From: Brachionus manjavacas
Taxonomy: Eukaryota > Rotifera > Eurotatoria > Ploima > Brachionidae
Assembly (NCBI GenBank): GCA_019054805.1
Contig: JAHQIY010000004.1
Location: forward strand, 1,116,001-1,180,000
Reading direction: 5' to 3'
DNA length: 64,000 bases
The notes below the pieces were generated by a model that saw nothing but the letters and a program-made list of their open reading frames with translations, was not told the origin of the DNA and did not search any database. The translations under genes were made by a program, and so were the position numbers. How positions within the stretch are numbered: the stretch's first letter is position 1; every line of letters begins with the position of its first letter. Shown here in pieces: positions 34,201 through 44,700 of this stretch.

Positions 34201-37200
34201 CACAAGTGGTTTGACCATCCGCCACCTCTTCAAATGCAATTTTTTTTTTAAATTGTTAGTTTCAAGTGAAATTTTTTTTTATTTAAATATTTTAATTTAG
34301 TATTTAAAAAATGGGTAAAAAATACCTTATTTTTAAATCAAAAACTAGAAATCTTGATCTGAAATTTACATTTGAACATAAACTTCAAATTGCCATTCAA
34401 AACTAGTTGCACCTGCATTAATTTCTCATATTTTTTTTAAAACATGTTTTTATTTTATTTTATTTTTACTTTAAATTTTTATTTAATTTTAATTTTTTTA
34501 ATTTTTTAATCTGAAGTACCTTTTGCTAAAACACGGACCGCCTGTTTTTTACTAAAACATGGACTTTCTTTTAAAAGCTCATAGCTGAAAAACTAAAAGA
34601 AATAGCAAAAATATTTTTTGCTAAAATTTTTTAATTTTAAAAAATTGAAAACTTTATTGTATACCGTTTTGAAGTTTTGAAGATTAAAATCTCTACATTC
34701 TTATATAAAAAATGAATATTTGTTTTGGAGCTCTCTGTCAAAATTTCTCTTAATTTATTTTTGCTTTAACTTAGGAAATTTTTATTTAATTATTTCAAGA
34801 AAAAAAAAGCACTATTTAAATTTTATTAAGAGACGATTTAATTTTTGTAAAGTTTATTTTCATTTTATCACTTATTTGAAATTTAATTTTCAAATTTCTT
34901 TTTTAAAATATAATTTTGAGTGCTTGATGCAAATACTTTTGAAATAAAAAATTAAAATAAACTCAAGAAAAAATCAGTTAACACATATAAAAATATAAAA
35001 ATTTATAGTTAGAAAAATAATTTTTGTGTTATTTTTTTTTAAGTTTTTCAGCTATGAGCTTTAAAAAAAAAGAGCTAGGAGACAATTCATTTTTCTGCAA
35101 TAATGCTGAGGCTATTTTCTTTCATTTAATTAGTGGTCGGAAGGTAAAGGTATTATTATTACCTCGAAAACCTATGGTTCGTTATGGTCCAACTGATTCT
35201 TTTGCGTAAAAGTTCATCAAATTCTCTACAAAATGGTCGGTGGTCGAAAGTTTTTGGACTATTTCTAATACCATCCGACCGTGGTCCGTGTTTTAGCATA
35301 AGCTCTTTTGCTCGGCATTGAAAGAAAAATAAATAGCAATATTTTTATTTCCCTTTTTTGAATTTTTTTTAAAATTATTTATTTATTTATTTTTTTATTT
35401 GAATTTAACTAACCTCCTTCAGGAGAAGTAAAAATAAAAATTAGAAGAGAAGAGTTAAAAAAAAAGTATTTATATATAAAAAAAAATTTGAAAATATTAC
35501 AGTGGTATGAAAATGAAAAGGAAGATAGTTTTAATCTAACTTTTTGGATCTCAAGTTATGAAATTCATTTAGGCCTTATTAATTCATTTAAAAATATACG
35601 ATAATCTTTAAATCTTATGTTGCCTAGACACATTTTGATAGAGTCAGAAATGCCATCACTGATGAAATAATGCCTATTTAACTCCTTTTTAAACTTACTT
35701 ATATTACATAAAAGTGAAGGAAAATCTACATTAAAATGGTTAATCAAAAGTTGAATATCTGTTTCAAAAGAGTTATTTGACTTTGATGGACAGATAGTTA
35801 CGTTTTGTTTAATGCACTCCAAAATGCTAATGAGTTAAATCTTATCGTCGCAATAAATGATAGTTTTGAAAAAAGGTAAAGTTGATCAAATTTTAAAATT
35901 TTAAGAACTTTTAAGACCCCCGACTTGTGACATGTATAAAGAAGGTTGAACATTTGTTTTATTAAATTGTTTTGATTAATATTTAATCTAATAATCGTTG
36001 TTTTATTAAGTGTAACTATTCCCAGACCATACGTAAATTGTGATAAACAATAAGTTTTATATATAAAGGCTTTAAGAGATGGAGTCATTATACTAATTTT
36101 CCCAATTAAGAAGGAGGACGATTAAAATGATTTTTGAACCTTTTTAAAGTTCATTATTGATATTCTATTAAAGTAAAGATCTGAATTTAAATTAAAACCC
36201 AAATATTGGAGTTCCTTAACTTTGTTTAATTTAAGATTATTTAGATAAAAATCATTTCTAAACAAGAGATGACCAAAATCAATTATATTTGACTTTTTAG
36301 GATTAAATTTTGGTCTCCATTTAGTACCAAAATTCTCACAAATATCTAATAAAGACTGTAAGTGTGCATCGACTGGGCTGATGAGCATAATATCGTCAGC
36401 GTATACAATTACTGATACATTTAAGTTGTTAAAAATGGCTCCTAAATTTTTTCTAACAATTCATCAATCAAGTCATTTATAAAGATGTTGAACAGAAATG
36501 GTGAAAGTGTACCCCCTTGTTTCACACCAGTTTCAATTGGAAAAAGGTCAGAAATATTTCCATTAGGTAGACAAATTATAGCTGAAGCTGAGTCATAGTA
36601 TTTTTTAAGAAGTATCCAATAGGACTTGTTTAACCTAGGAATAAGTTAATATAAATTAGTAGTAAAATTAGTAGAAATACAAATAAATGAAGTAATCTTC
36701 TGAGTTTTCAATATTTTCCTGTAATTCAGAAATAAATTCTGTTTAGATGATATCTAGCTTTGTTTTTTTGTTTGATCATTAACAGCCCATTAGGCTTTTT
36801 TCAATATTGATCAAAAAATAAACAAAGTCACGAATTTCCAAATTCTTTAACAATATTAAAACATGTTTAATTAACTATTTCATGTGAATGATATCGAAAT
36901 ATTTATTAAAGTATTAGCCAAGGAATGCTCAGAGTTGGTCAAAAGTTTTTTTAAGAGTCTTTTGCTTAAAATTATTTTAAAATTAAAAATTCTGACCATC
37001 AAGGTTTGAAGATCAACATGAGCAAAAAAGAAAATTTACTTAAAAGGCTTACCTTGTAAATATGCCTCTTTTGACTAAATTCTCTTGGTACTTCGAAGCC
37101 TTTGCAGTAGTAAAACGTATCTAATTTGGGCAAAATAACATGGGAAATAGTTGCATCCAATATTTCCATATCATCTGGCACAAAAGTGTCTTTGACAGGC

Positions 37201-38246
37201 GGTGAACTGATTAGACTGACAGCTCTGCCACCTCTATTCATTCCATGATAAGAAATATCCCCGCCATAAAATGGATCCTGGTTACCATAAGCAAAAATAA
37301 TGTATGGCGAGCCCTGCTCAATAGTCAAATCATCTGAATCACACAGTTTTATTTTGCGTGTAAATTTGAACACATTTATTCCATTTGATTCGGAAAAGTA
37401 CAAGAGCGTCCAGTCCTGATTTTTATCTATGAGAACTTGGCGACCTACAACATGTCGGTCAGTGAAGTTTACTCGTCCATCTGCGATCCACCCAACAGCG
37501 ACATCACTACCATCCATGCCACCATTTGGACTGAAACCAAATCCAACCCATCCATCTGTTTTACAGTGTAGTTCAATGACAACATCAATGTTTGTATAAT
37601 TCCAGTAAATTTTGTATATGCCAGGTATAAGACTCAATTCATACTGATAATTTTCTGTTGGCTGAGACTCCAAAACAGGCTCTACCGGCTTCAGTGGGCA
37701 TCTATAGGGACCGTTTGTCTGAGAAAGTAATTCTACCTGAAGTTCATCGACTGTGCTAAGTAAAACAGAGTCATCCTTGCGATTGATTTCATTTCCCAGA
37801 GCAAAAACTACATTCATTGATCCAGTCACTATGTCCATGTCTTCATCACTGCCACTAATACCGCACATTAGTTTTATGTTTCTCTTAAATTTTAAATAGC
37901 TAGAGTTATTTTGAGTGAATGCATCTAGAGGAATCCAGTTCAAGTCCGAATCAGGAACAATTGTGTTGTTGGGAAGCAAATGTCTGTCGGAAAAATGTCC
38001 AATTCCGCCAGAGAATACCCATCCGAGGATAACATCAGAAAATATAGGTGATCTAAGGCCAAAAAGAACCCACTGGGCGTTTTTAAAGTGAAGCTCAAAT
38101 GTAATTTCGGTGTCATCGTGGTTCCAGTAAAGCTTCAAATTTGGTGATAAGTCACGACTACTTTGGTAGTTTTCTGTCGGCTGCACAAACTGGCCTGTTG
38201 AAAAAAATGGCAAAATTAAAAAAAAGAAAAAAAAATTTTCAATCAT
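31205..38246 (-). CDS. DBH-like copper monooxygenase (MOXD1 type) with two DOMON domains
   Basis: Model complement(join(31205..31657, 31713..31772, 31834..32013, 32087..32333, 32394..32596, 37053..38246)), 778 residues, all junctions in frame. These enzymes hydroxylate small substrates using ascorbate, oxygen and two coppers in the secretory pathway. A signal peptide (MIENFFFFFLILPFF) precedes two DOMON domains (about 25-175 and 200-330, both with a WV.FG..SD...GW pattern), where MOXD1 has one. Copper ligands are all in place: HH in ERIHHTLIYEC (about 412), His in FEIHYDNP (about 483), HTH in IPHTHLVG (about 562/564) and Met in REEMC (about 637). Intron 1 is about 4.5 kb and filled with transposons; the other four are 55-75 bp. 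A hydrophobic C-terminus (IFNLIFNWILASIP) could anchor it. Substrate unknown. Confidence 0.93.
32930..33420 (+). pseudogene. Tc1/mariner transposase relic in intron 1 of the DBH-like gene
   Basis: Fragments in order along the plus strand: VRNPLLTVENRQ, LSDESNFEVFN (around the second catalytic Asp region), and LPWFSRSPDRNPI followed by a stop and YLWSFMD, the SPDLNPIE.LW signature of Tc1-type DDE transposases. Stops and frameshifts abound. It lies opposite to the host gene. Confidence 0.75.
33650..34230. other. Intronic AT-rich DNA, nothing recognised
   Basis: Between the transposase relic and the small repeat elements. No frame or partner found. Confidence 0.3.
34236..34394. mobile_element. 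Short GGCAA-type TIR element, degraded
   Basis: The right end AACTTCAAATTGCC and the preceding block AAATTTACATTTGA match the right end at 20490-20532. A weaker GCAATT left end near 34236 has flank CTTCAAAT against ATTCAAAA on the right (6 of 8 alike). Confidence 0.4.
34524..35301. mobile_element. Mutator-like foldback element, second copy
   Basis: Left end TGCTAAAACACGGACCGCC and right end GGTCCGTGTTTTAGCAT are inverted. The right arm (from about 35035) carries the full internal order seen in the left arm of the copy at 15902, reversed, including GGTCGGAAGGTAAAGG and ACAAAATGGTCGGTGGTCG. The left arm is deleted after AAACATGGAC. No clear duplication flanks it. Confidence 0.65.
35390..36640 (-). 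pseudogene. LINE reverse transcriptase relic, family 3
   Basis: Reading minus, right to left: PIETGVKQGGTLSPFLFN (the G.KQG..LSP motif), NDLIDEL, then VYADDIMLISPVDAHLQ (catalytic Asp pair), KFNPKKSNIIDFG, VKELQYLGFNLN and a long C-terminal region with QFTYGLGIV and CHKSGVLKVLK. Frameshifts near 36470 and 36100. The 3' end has the stem CTCCTTCAGGAG (35414-35425) and a run of ATTT units. It sits in intron 1 of the DBH-like gene, on the same strand as the gene. Confidence 0.8.
36641..37052. other. Intronic AT-rich DNA next to exon 1 of the DBH-like gene
   Basis: No repeat or frame recognised. The donor site GTAAGC of intron 1 is at its right edge (minus strand). Confidence 0.4.
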
Positions 38247-39231
38247 TTTTCTTTTTGTTAATTTTAAAAAAAATTTTTTTTCCTTAAATAATGTTTTAAA
38301 ACAGGCAAATTTCAAATATTAAATATTTAGAATTATTTTTAGATTTCAGTCAGGATTTTTGGTTTTTTGTCATTTCTAAAAAAAGTTCGGCAAATATTTA
38401 TTTTTATTGCCAATTTAACATTGATCTTTTAATTAGTTTTAATAAAATTTAGACTTAAATCAACAATATATGACTAAAACAAATAAAGGTTACGAAGCAG
38501 TTTTAAAAAATAGATATATAATTAATAAGATATAGGGCGTTCTATTTTCTGTTTAAAAACATATTTCAAGCTAGATAAAAACAAGTCTTTTGATTGGAAA
38601 TGTTTTATAGGAATGCAAAATAGTAATGATAATTAAAAATTTCAAGGTTAATCAACAGACTAGTGTCCATGTCTAAAAAGACTGATTAGCAATTCATTTA
38701 TTAAAATTCATTACAAAATATAGATGATATCTAGAAAATTTAAAATATTAATATATGTAATTTTTTTTATTACATAATTATTTGAAAAAATTTAACAGCA
38801 ATTATTCAAGTTAAATAATTCTAGTTTTGAAACAAACTTTTTTCAGAGACATCCTGAGTATAAATTAAAACAAGAAAACTTTAAGCCCAGTAAGGGCTCA
38901 CTTAGCACTTTGCTTGACTAAACCTTCATTAGCTTTATTTGTTCTTGACTTCATTTGTTTAGGCTTTGGCTTTGACTGACTATATGATTTGAAGGTTGTG
39001 CTTATTTGAGCAGAGGCAATTGCATTTTTTTCCTTTTTTGTTGGACATTTTTCACTTTTTGTTCTGCAGGACCTAATTTTTATTCTTTAATTGACTGGAC
39101 CTGCTCCATCTAATGTTCCAGAAATTCAAAACTCCAGTGCTATCTGAATTTTTATTTTTTGATTTAAAAATCGTAAACTTCGTCCCGTGAACTTCTAAAT
39201 ACAATATTATTACATTTTACAGTGGTGTTAA
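38247..39231. other. 5' flank of the DBH-like gene, AT-rich
   Basis: Presumed promoter side. No family-like frame and no repeat partner found. Confidence 0.35.
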
Positions 39232-39233
39232 TA

Positions 39234-39382
39234 CAGTACATCCTAAAACTAACTTCATCGATTTCTTTCCTCTCTTCTTCCTTTCCTCTTCTTTAATATG
39301 CTTGAAAAAGGAAGGAAGAGGAAAGAAGAGGAAAGAAGAGGAAAGGAAAAGAAAGCAATGAAGTTAGTTTTAGGATGTACTG
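39234..39382. mobile_element. Short hairpin MITE, Tc1/mariner type
   Basis: 149 bp, flanked by TA (39232-39233 and 39383-39384). Ends CAGTACATCCTAAAACTAAC match exactly on both sides for at least 25 bp. The interior is a pyrimidine-rich arm (TTCCTCTCTTCTTCC) followed by a purine-rich arm (GAAGAGGAAAGAAG), so nearly the whole element folds into one hairpin. Confidence 0.8.
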
Positions 39383-39951
39383 TATTTTCTTGCAAATTAA
39401 ATTTTAATTGTTGTAACATAGAAACTATGTAATTAACTCTTAAAGAAAAAAGGTTGGATTTGGGCTTTACTCTTAGAGTCGTGAACACGAGTTTACGGTA
39501 TTTATTTTTTTTTATTTTATAAATATTTTTTTACTTAATTTTTAGAAATATTCGATTTAAAATTTGCTAAATTATCTTAAAAAACTGTAAAAATTGGTTG
39601 TCAAAATCTAAAATACATCGGAAGATTAAATTTAATTTTTTTTATAAATTATTTCCAGAATTAAAAGTATTTTTTAAATTAATTTTGAGAATAAAATTTA
39701 GGTAAATTATGGTAAATCATTTTATCGTAGCACTTTTGTAAGTAAGAGAAGCATCTAAAAGCTGATTTAAAATTAGATTTATAACTATTGTTTTAATCAA
39801 TTCAAAATTTTTGATAAGGCAAAAAGCGTTCCTATTATTTGAAAGGAACAAAATATCGATTAAAAAATAGGAAGACTTCGGATGCGATAATTGAAGCTAA
39901 TTTTTTTGAAGAAGACAAAAAATTTATCAAAAAAAAATTTGCCAAACCTAA

Positions 39952-39992
39952 AAAATAAGGCAATAGTGCAGAAAACACTATTGCCTTATTTT
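39952..39992. repeat. Perfect 17-bp hairpin at the 5' junction of a LINE
   Basis: AAAATAAGGCAATAGTG and its complement surround a 7-base loop. It ends exactly where recognisable LINE coding sequence begins. Confidence 0.6.
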
Positions 39993-41200
39993 GTGGATGA
40001 AATACTATTAGACTTTTCAAAGGCTTTTGATACGGTACCGCATCAACGACTTCTTCATAAACTACGTGGTTATGGACTAGGTGAGAAAATAGTAAGTTGG
40101 CTCGAAGACTTTTTGAGTATGAGAACTCAGCGAGTTGTACATGGAGATGGAGTTTCTAGATGGTCAGAGGTACTGAGTGGAGTTCCGCAAGGATCTGTAC
40201 TTGGACCCCTGCTATTTGTTTTGTACATAAATGACCTACCTGACTGCGTTTCAAATAAAATGGAATTGTATGCAGATGACTCAAAAATACTCGGTATAGT
40301 TAATAATGTTTATGAGAGAGCGATTTTACAGAAAGATCTGGATGCAGTATGTCAATGGATAGAGGTTTGGCGTATGGGACTTTGTGCTAACAAATGTAAA
40401 GTAATGCATTTCGGCAGACTAAATGAAAGGCATAAATATACACAAAAAAGCAACAGGAATGTTATACTAGCGACCACAGATTGTGAAAGGGATCTTGGAG
40501 TGATGGTTTCATCAGATTTGAAGTGGACCAGCCAAGTGAAAAGTGCTTGTGCGAAAGCGAGTAGGGTGCTTGGAATGCTAAAGCGAACGTTTACAAGTAG
40601 AGAGGAAAGACTGTGGGTAAGATTGTATATATCCATGGTGAGACCCCACCTAGATTACGCAGTGCAGGTTTGGAATCCAAGTATGAAAATGGACGTAAAT
40701 GCGTTGGAAAAGGTGCAAGAGAGGGCAACAAAAATACCTTTGTCTGTAAGAAACATGCCGTATGAAAAGAGGCTGACAAAATTAGGACTGACAAAGCTGA
40801 GTGAAAGAAGAGTGAGAGGGGACTTGATTGAAATGTACAAACTAGTGAATGGAATAGAAAAGGTAAGCTAGGTCAAGAATCTAGTGAATAAATCAGAAAA
40901 CAAGGGACCAGCCGGGGCGTTAAGAGGAAATAGCATCAGAGTCCAGAGAGAAAGTTTCCCAGCTAAAATTAGAAACGATTTTGCGGCTGAAGTAAATGCC
41001 AGACATGTATTTTTCTCAAACAGAGTAGTTCCGCATTGGAATAAGTTTCCAGAAAATATGGTGAAATCCAAGTCAACAGCTAATTTTAAAATGGCTTTAG
41101 ATAAGTTCAATGAAATCGGCTGCTACAGCTCCACAAGGCCAATTGGCGGTGATGGGCTTAGACAATCTACATGTTAGGTGTCGCAGCAAGAACTACTACT
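39993..41200 (+). mobile_element. CR1-like LINE, 5'-truncated, RT half nearly intact
   Basis: One long frame starting inside the RT palm: LLDFSKAFDTVPHQRLLHKL, WSEVLSGVPQGSVLGPLLF, then ELYADDSKILG (catalytic pair), GLCANKCKVMHFG, CERDLGVMVSSDLKW, and KRLTKLGLTKLSERRVRGDL. A single in-frame TAG at 40869-40871 separates it from the last block, VFFSNRVVPHWNKFPENM, to the stop at 41175-41177. The tail is (ACT)n followed by AATAAAATAAA. It is the best-kept LINE in the window and probably the youngest. The first half (endonuclease and RT fingers) is absent, so it is not active. Confidence 0.88.
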
Positions 41201-41789
41201 ACTAAAAAATGAATAAAATAAATTTAATTTTGTCAAAAATAAATATGATTCTTTTCTAATTAAACCTAATTAAAAAATGAAAAAAAAAATTAATTAATGT
41301 TTCTCCTAAAAAACTTTATTTCAAAAGAACATTAGTTAACAAAAAAAATACTAAAACTCAATTAGTAAATTAATTTAACTGTGACAAACATGTTCTTTAA
41401 AATTTGTCTAAGGAGAAATTCAATGAAAAAAAATTAAATCAGAGCTTTTAAGATATCAGAACAACATTCGGACGGACAACATAGATTCATTTTGCCTCGA
41501 CTGCTCCAAATTTAGTCTAAATACATAATGCTTTTTCATTTAATTCTATTGCATAACTATCCATTAAAATACTTGAAAAAAATTTAGCAATCTATTTTTC
41601 CATTAATTAAAATATTCATTTCTGCTAGAGTGAATAATCAAAGTTCCTATAAATTTGATTTAAAAATTCATCCTTTCTCTTTTACAATTTAGATCCGCTA
41701 CTCCGCAAGACATAATTACGGGCACTGTATCCCGTTTTTTTAATTTTTTAAAACCAAATAAAAAAATGTTATTTTTTCATTTGGAAACC
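41201..41789. other. 5' flank of the ZMPSTE24 gene
   Basis: AT-rich. An in-frame ATG at 41766 lies eight codons before the chosen start and is a less likely alternative. No repeat recognised. Confidence 0.4.
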
Positions 41790-44700
41790 ATGTCACTAAT
41801 CGAAAATATAAAATCCAGCTTTGACTTTGTCGACGCAATCGACAAAGCAACGCTTTTCAATGCTATCATTATCTTTATGACTCTGATGTATTTATGGGAG
41901 ACTTATCTTTCATATAGACAAGTAATTAGCTTTTTTTTTAAACAAAAATATTAAATTTTTAAAAAGTATCTGGTGCAAAAAAATAATCATAAAATTCCTG
42001 GAGAGCTGGTGTCCGTGACCGATAAGGAAACTTTTGACAAGTCTCGTCTTTACGCTATTGACAAAGCCCTGTACAACTTTGTTCATGGATTTTACAGTCA
42101 ACTGGAATCGTATGCTTTGCTCTACATGGGAGCACTACCATTCATATGGAATCTTTGCTCCAAACAACTGTCATACTTCTCATCCGAATGGCTAAACTCG
42201 GAGGTAAATGAAAGTCAAGAAATTTTTAAATAATTTATTTTTTTAAAGATATCAATATCATGTCTGTTTATAGTCTATTTTATTTTATATGGTCAAATAA
42301 CCGGGCTACCCTGGTCGATATACTACAATTTTGTTTTGGAAGAAAAACATGGTTTCAATAAACAAGTAGGATAGACAAATAAAAATGCTTTTATTTAAAT
42401 AAATTTATTTTTTTAAGACATTTGTATTTTTTATGAAGGATAATCTTAAAAAACTGCTGGTTTCGATGGCTTTATCTTTGCCAATTTTAGCTTTGCTTCT
42501 GTACATAATTAAAATTGGCGGTGATTATTTTTTCATTTATGCTTGGGTCTTTATAACCATAGTTTCGCTGGTAAGTTTTTAAAAAATTTTTTGAATTTTT
42601 TTTTTGAGTAGATTAAATAATTGAAAACAATCCCCAAAAAAATAATTATTCAAAGTATAAGAAATATAATAAAAAAATTGAAAAAATTTTTTTTTAAAGA
42701 TCATTGAATAATGATAGATATAAAAGGTATGATGTGCTAGGCGCCTGAAAAAAGCGTTCAATCTGATCATAGTAGTTTTGTTTTGATTAAAAAGCCAGAA
42801 TTAGACTCTTAAATTTTTACTACAAAAGATTTAGTTGCTCTAAAGTTGGGAAAAAAATCTTATTTTTTGAAATAATTTAGAAACATCTTTTAATTTTTTT
42901 CATCTTTTCTAAAAATTAAATTCAATATTGAATCGTGTAAAAATTAAATTACTAATGTTTCACAAAATAATTGTCCTCTAGTAAAATTTTGGAAATTTAA
43001 AGGCACCTTAAACCTATCAGATATCAAATTTAAAAGTGTTAATGATATTTAGGAAAAAACTTTGAACTTGTTTGATTCAAATTAATTGGAAATTTTAATC
43101 TTTGAATTTAATGTGACAAAAAAAAGCTGATTAATCCAAGTTTAAGGATCACGGGATATTTTTAAGAATTTTTTTAAGCAGCAATTAAAAAATTAAACAA
43201 GGCTGGGTGTTTTATTAAAAATGATATTTGCTCAATATTTGATCGAATTTTTGTTACAAAACATATTTTGTATTTCTCAAACTTAATCTTAATTAAATTT
43301 ATCCTGGTCACATAAATTTATTGAATTTTTTGTTGTTGTCTTTTTTTACAAAACCGGTATTGACAAATTCTATCACAAGGTTGGTGACCACTCATAATAA
43401 AATTTTTTTTATGCCATCCTCTCAAAGATAAAAAAAAGCAAGAGTTGGTTATCAGGTGATAACATAATATGTTATCATTTGGTACCATACCGGTTATGTT
43501 AACATCCTGCTAACTAAATTGTTGTCAGTGTCTTATGTTTTCAAAAAGAGTATATCAAAAATTTAACTAAAAAAGATGTTATCATTTACTAAGTTATGAT
43601 ATCACCTTGACAATTTAGTTTTCAAATAAAAAACTATTTCAAGAAAGTTGATTTGAATCTTTAAACGAAACATAGTGTAAATTATAAGACTATTAATTTT
43701 GATTGAGACATGTGTAAAATAAGTCTAAATAAATTTTGTGCTCATCAGTATTAAAAGTTTTCTCTTTACAATTCATCTTTCAAAATAATCATTAAGTTAC
43801 AATCTAATAATAAAATTAAATCTTTTCGGTTTTATATTTTTTAATTTTGTTGAATCATAATTTTTTCAATTTTTTAAAAAATCAAAAATAACTTTTACAA
43901 ATCCCAAAATTAACGCTAATGTGGCTGAAAGGGAGAATTAATATTCATTCCAAACAGCCAGGGGATTTTTCCCAAATTATTTTTTAAATAAATAAATAAA
44001 TTAAAAAATTCAAAATAAAAAAAAATATATCAAAAGTAAAAATAATTTACATAAAATATCATCTTTGATAACATAAAACACTGATAAAAATTTAGTTATC
44101 AGGATGTTAATAAAACCGGTATGGTACCAAATGATAACATATTATGTTATCACCTGATTACATTATCGACTAGACCCAATATCTCATGTTCTAATATACA
44201 TATCTTAAATAATATGTACATATTTTGAATCCGCATAGTCTATTTACAAAATGGCATATTAATTTAATTTATTATTTTATCAATTGAGCAATATTTTGGT
44301 ATTTTTCTCTTTTTTCGTATCAAGTCTGCGGTTTACCTCTTTAACCCAATTTTTTTGGCAGATCAGAAATTGGACAAAATTCTGATAAAAATATTGGGAC
44401 TCCTTTTTCTATTATTTGAATTTAAAGCCAAAAAAATTGAAAAACACGAGTTTAAAACTAGTTTTAAAAAAAATTATATTTTTAATTTTGCAAAAAGTCT
44501 TAATTAAATTTTAAATTAGTCTTATATTTAATTAAAAATTTAATTATTAATTGAAAATATAATAAAAACTATAATAATAATAATAATAATAATATATTCA
44601 GTAAACACCGCGAGGCTGATGTTAAAAAAAAATAAAATAAAGAAAGTAAATTAAAGCAAAGTTTTGTTTTTCTAAATAATTTTAGTGAATAAATTAGAAT

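Noticed and set aside
31205..38246. DOMON exon and copper-domain exons as two separate genes
   Set aside because: Exon 1 ends with the start of the copper-domain family pattern (VPDDMEILDATISHVILPK) and joins exon 2 in phase 0 with GT..AG borders, so one gene is the simpler reading despite the 4.5-kb gap.
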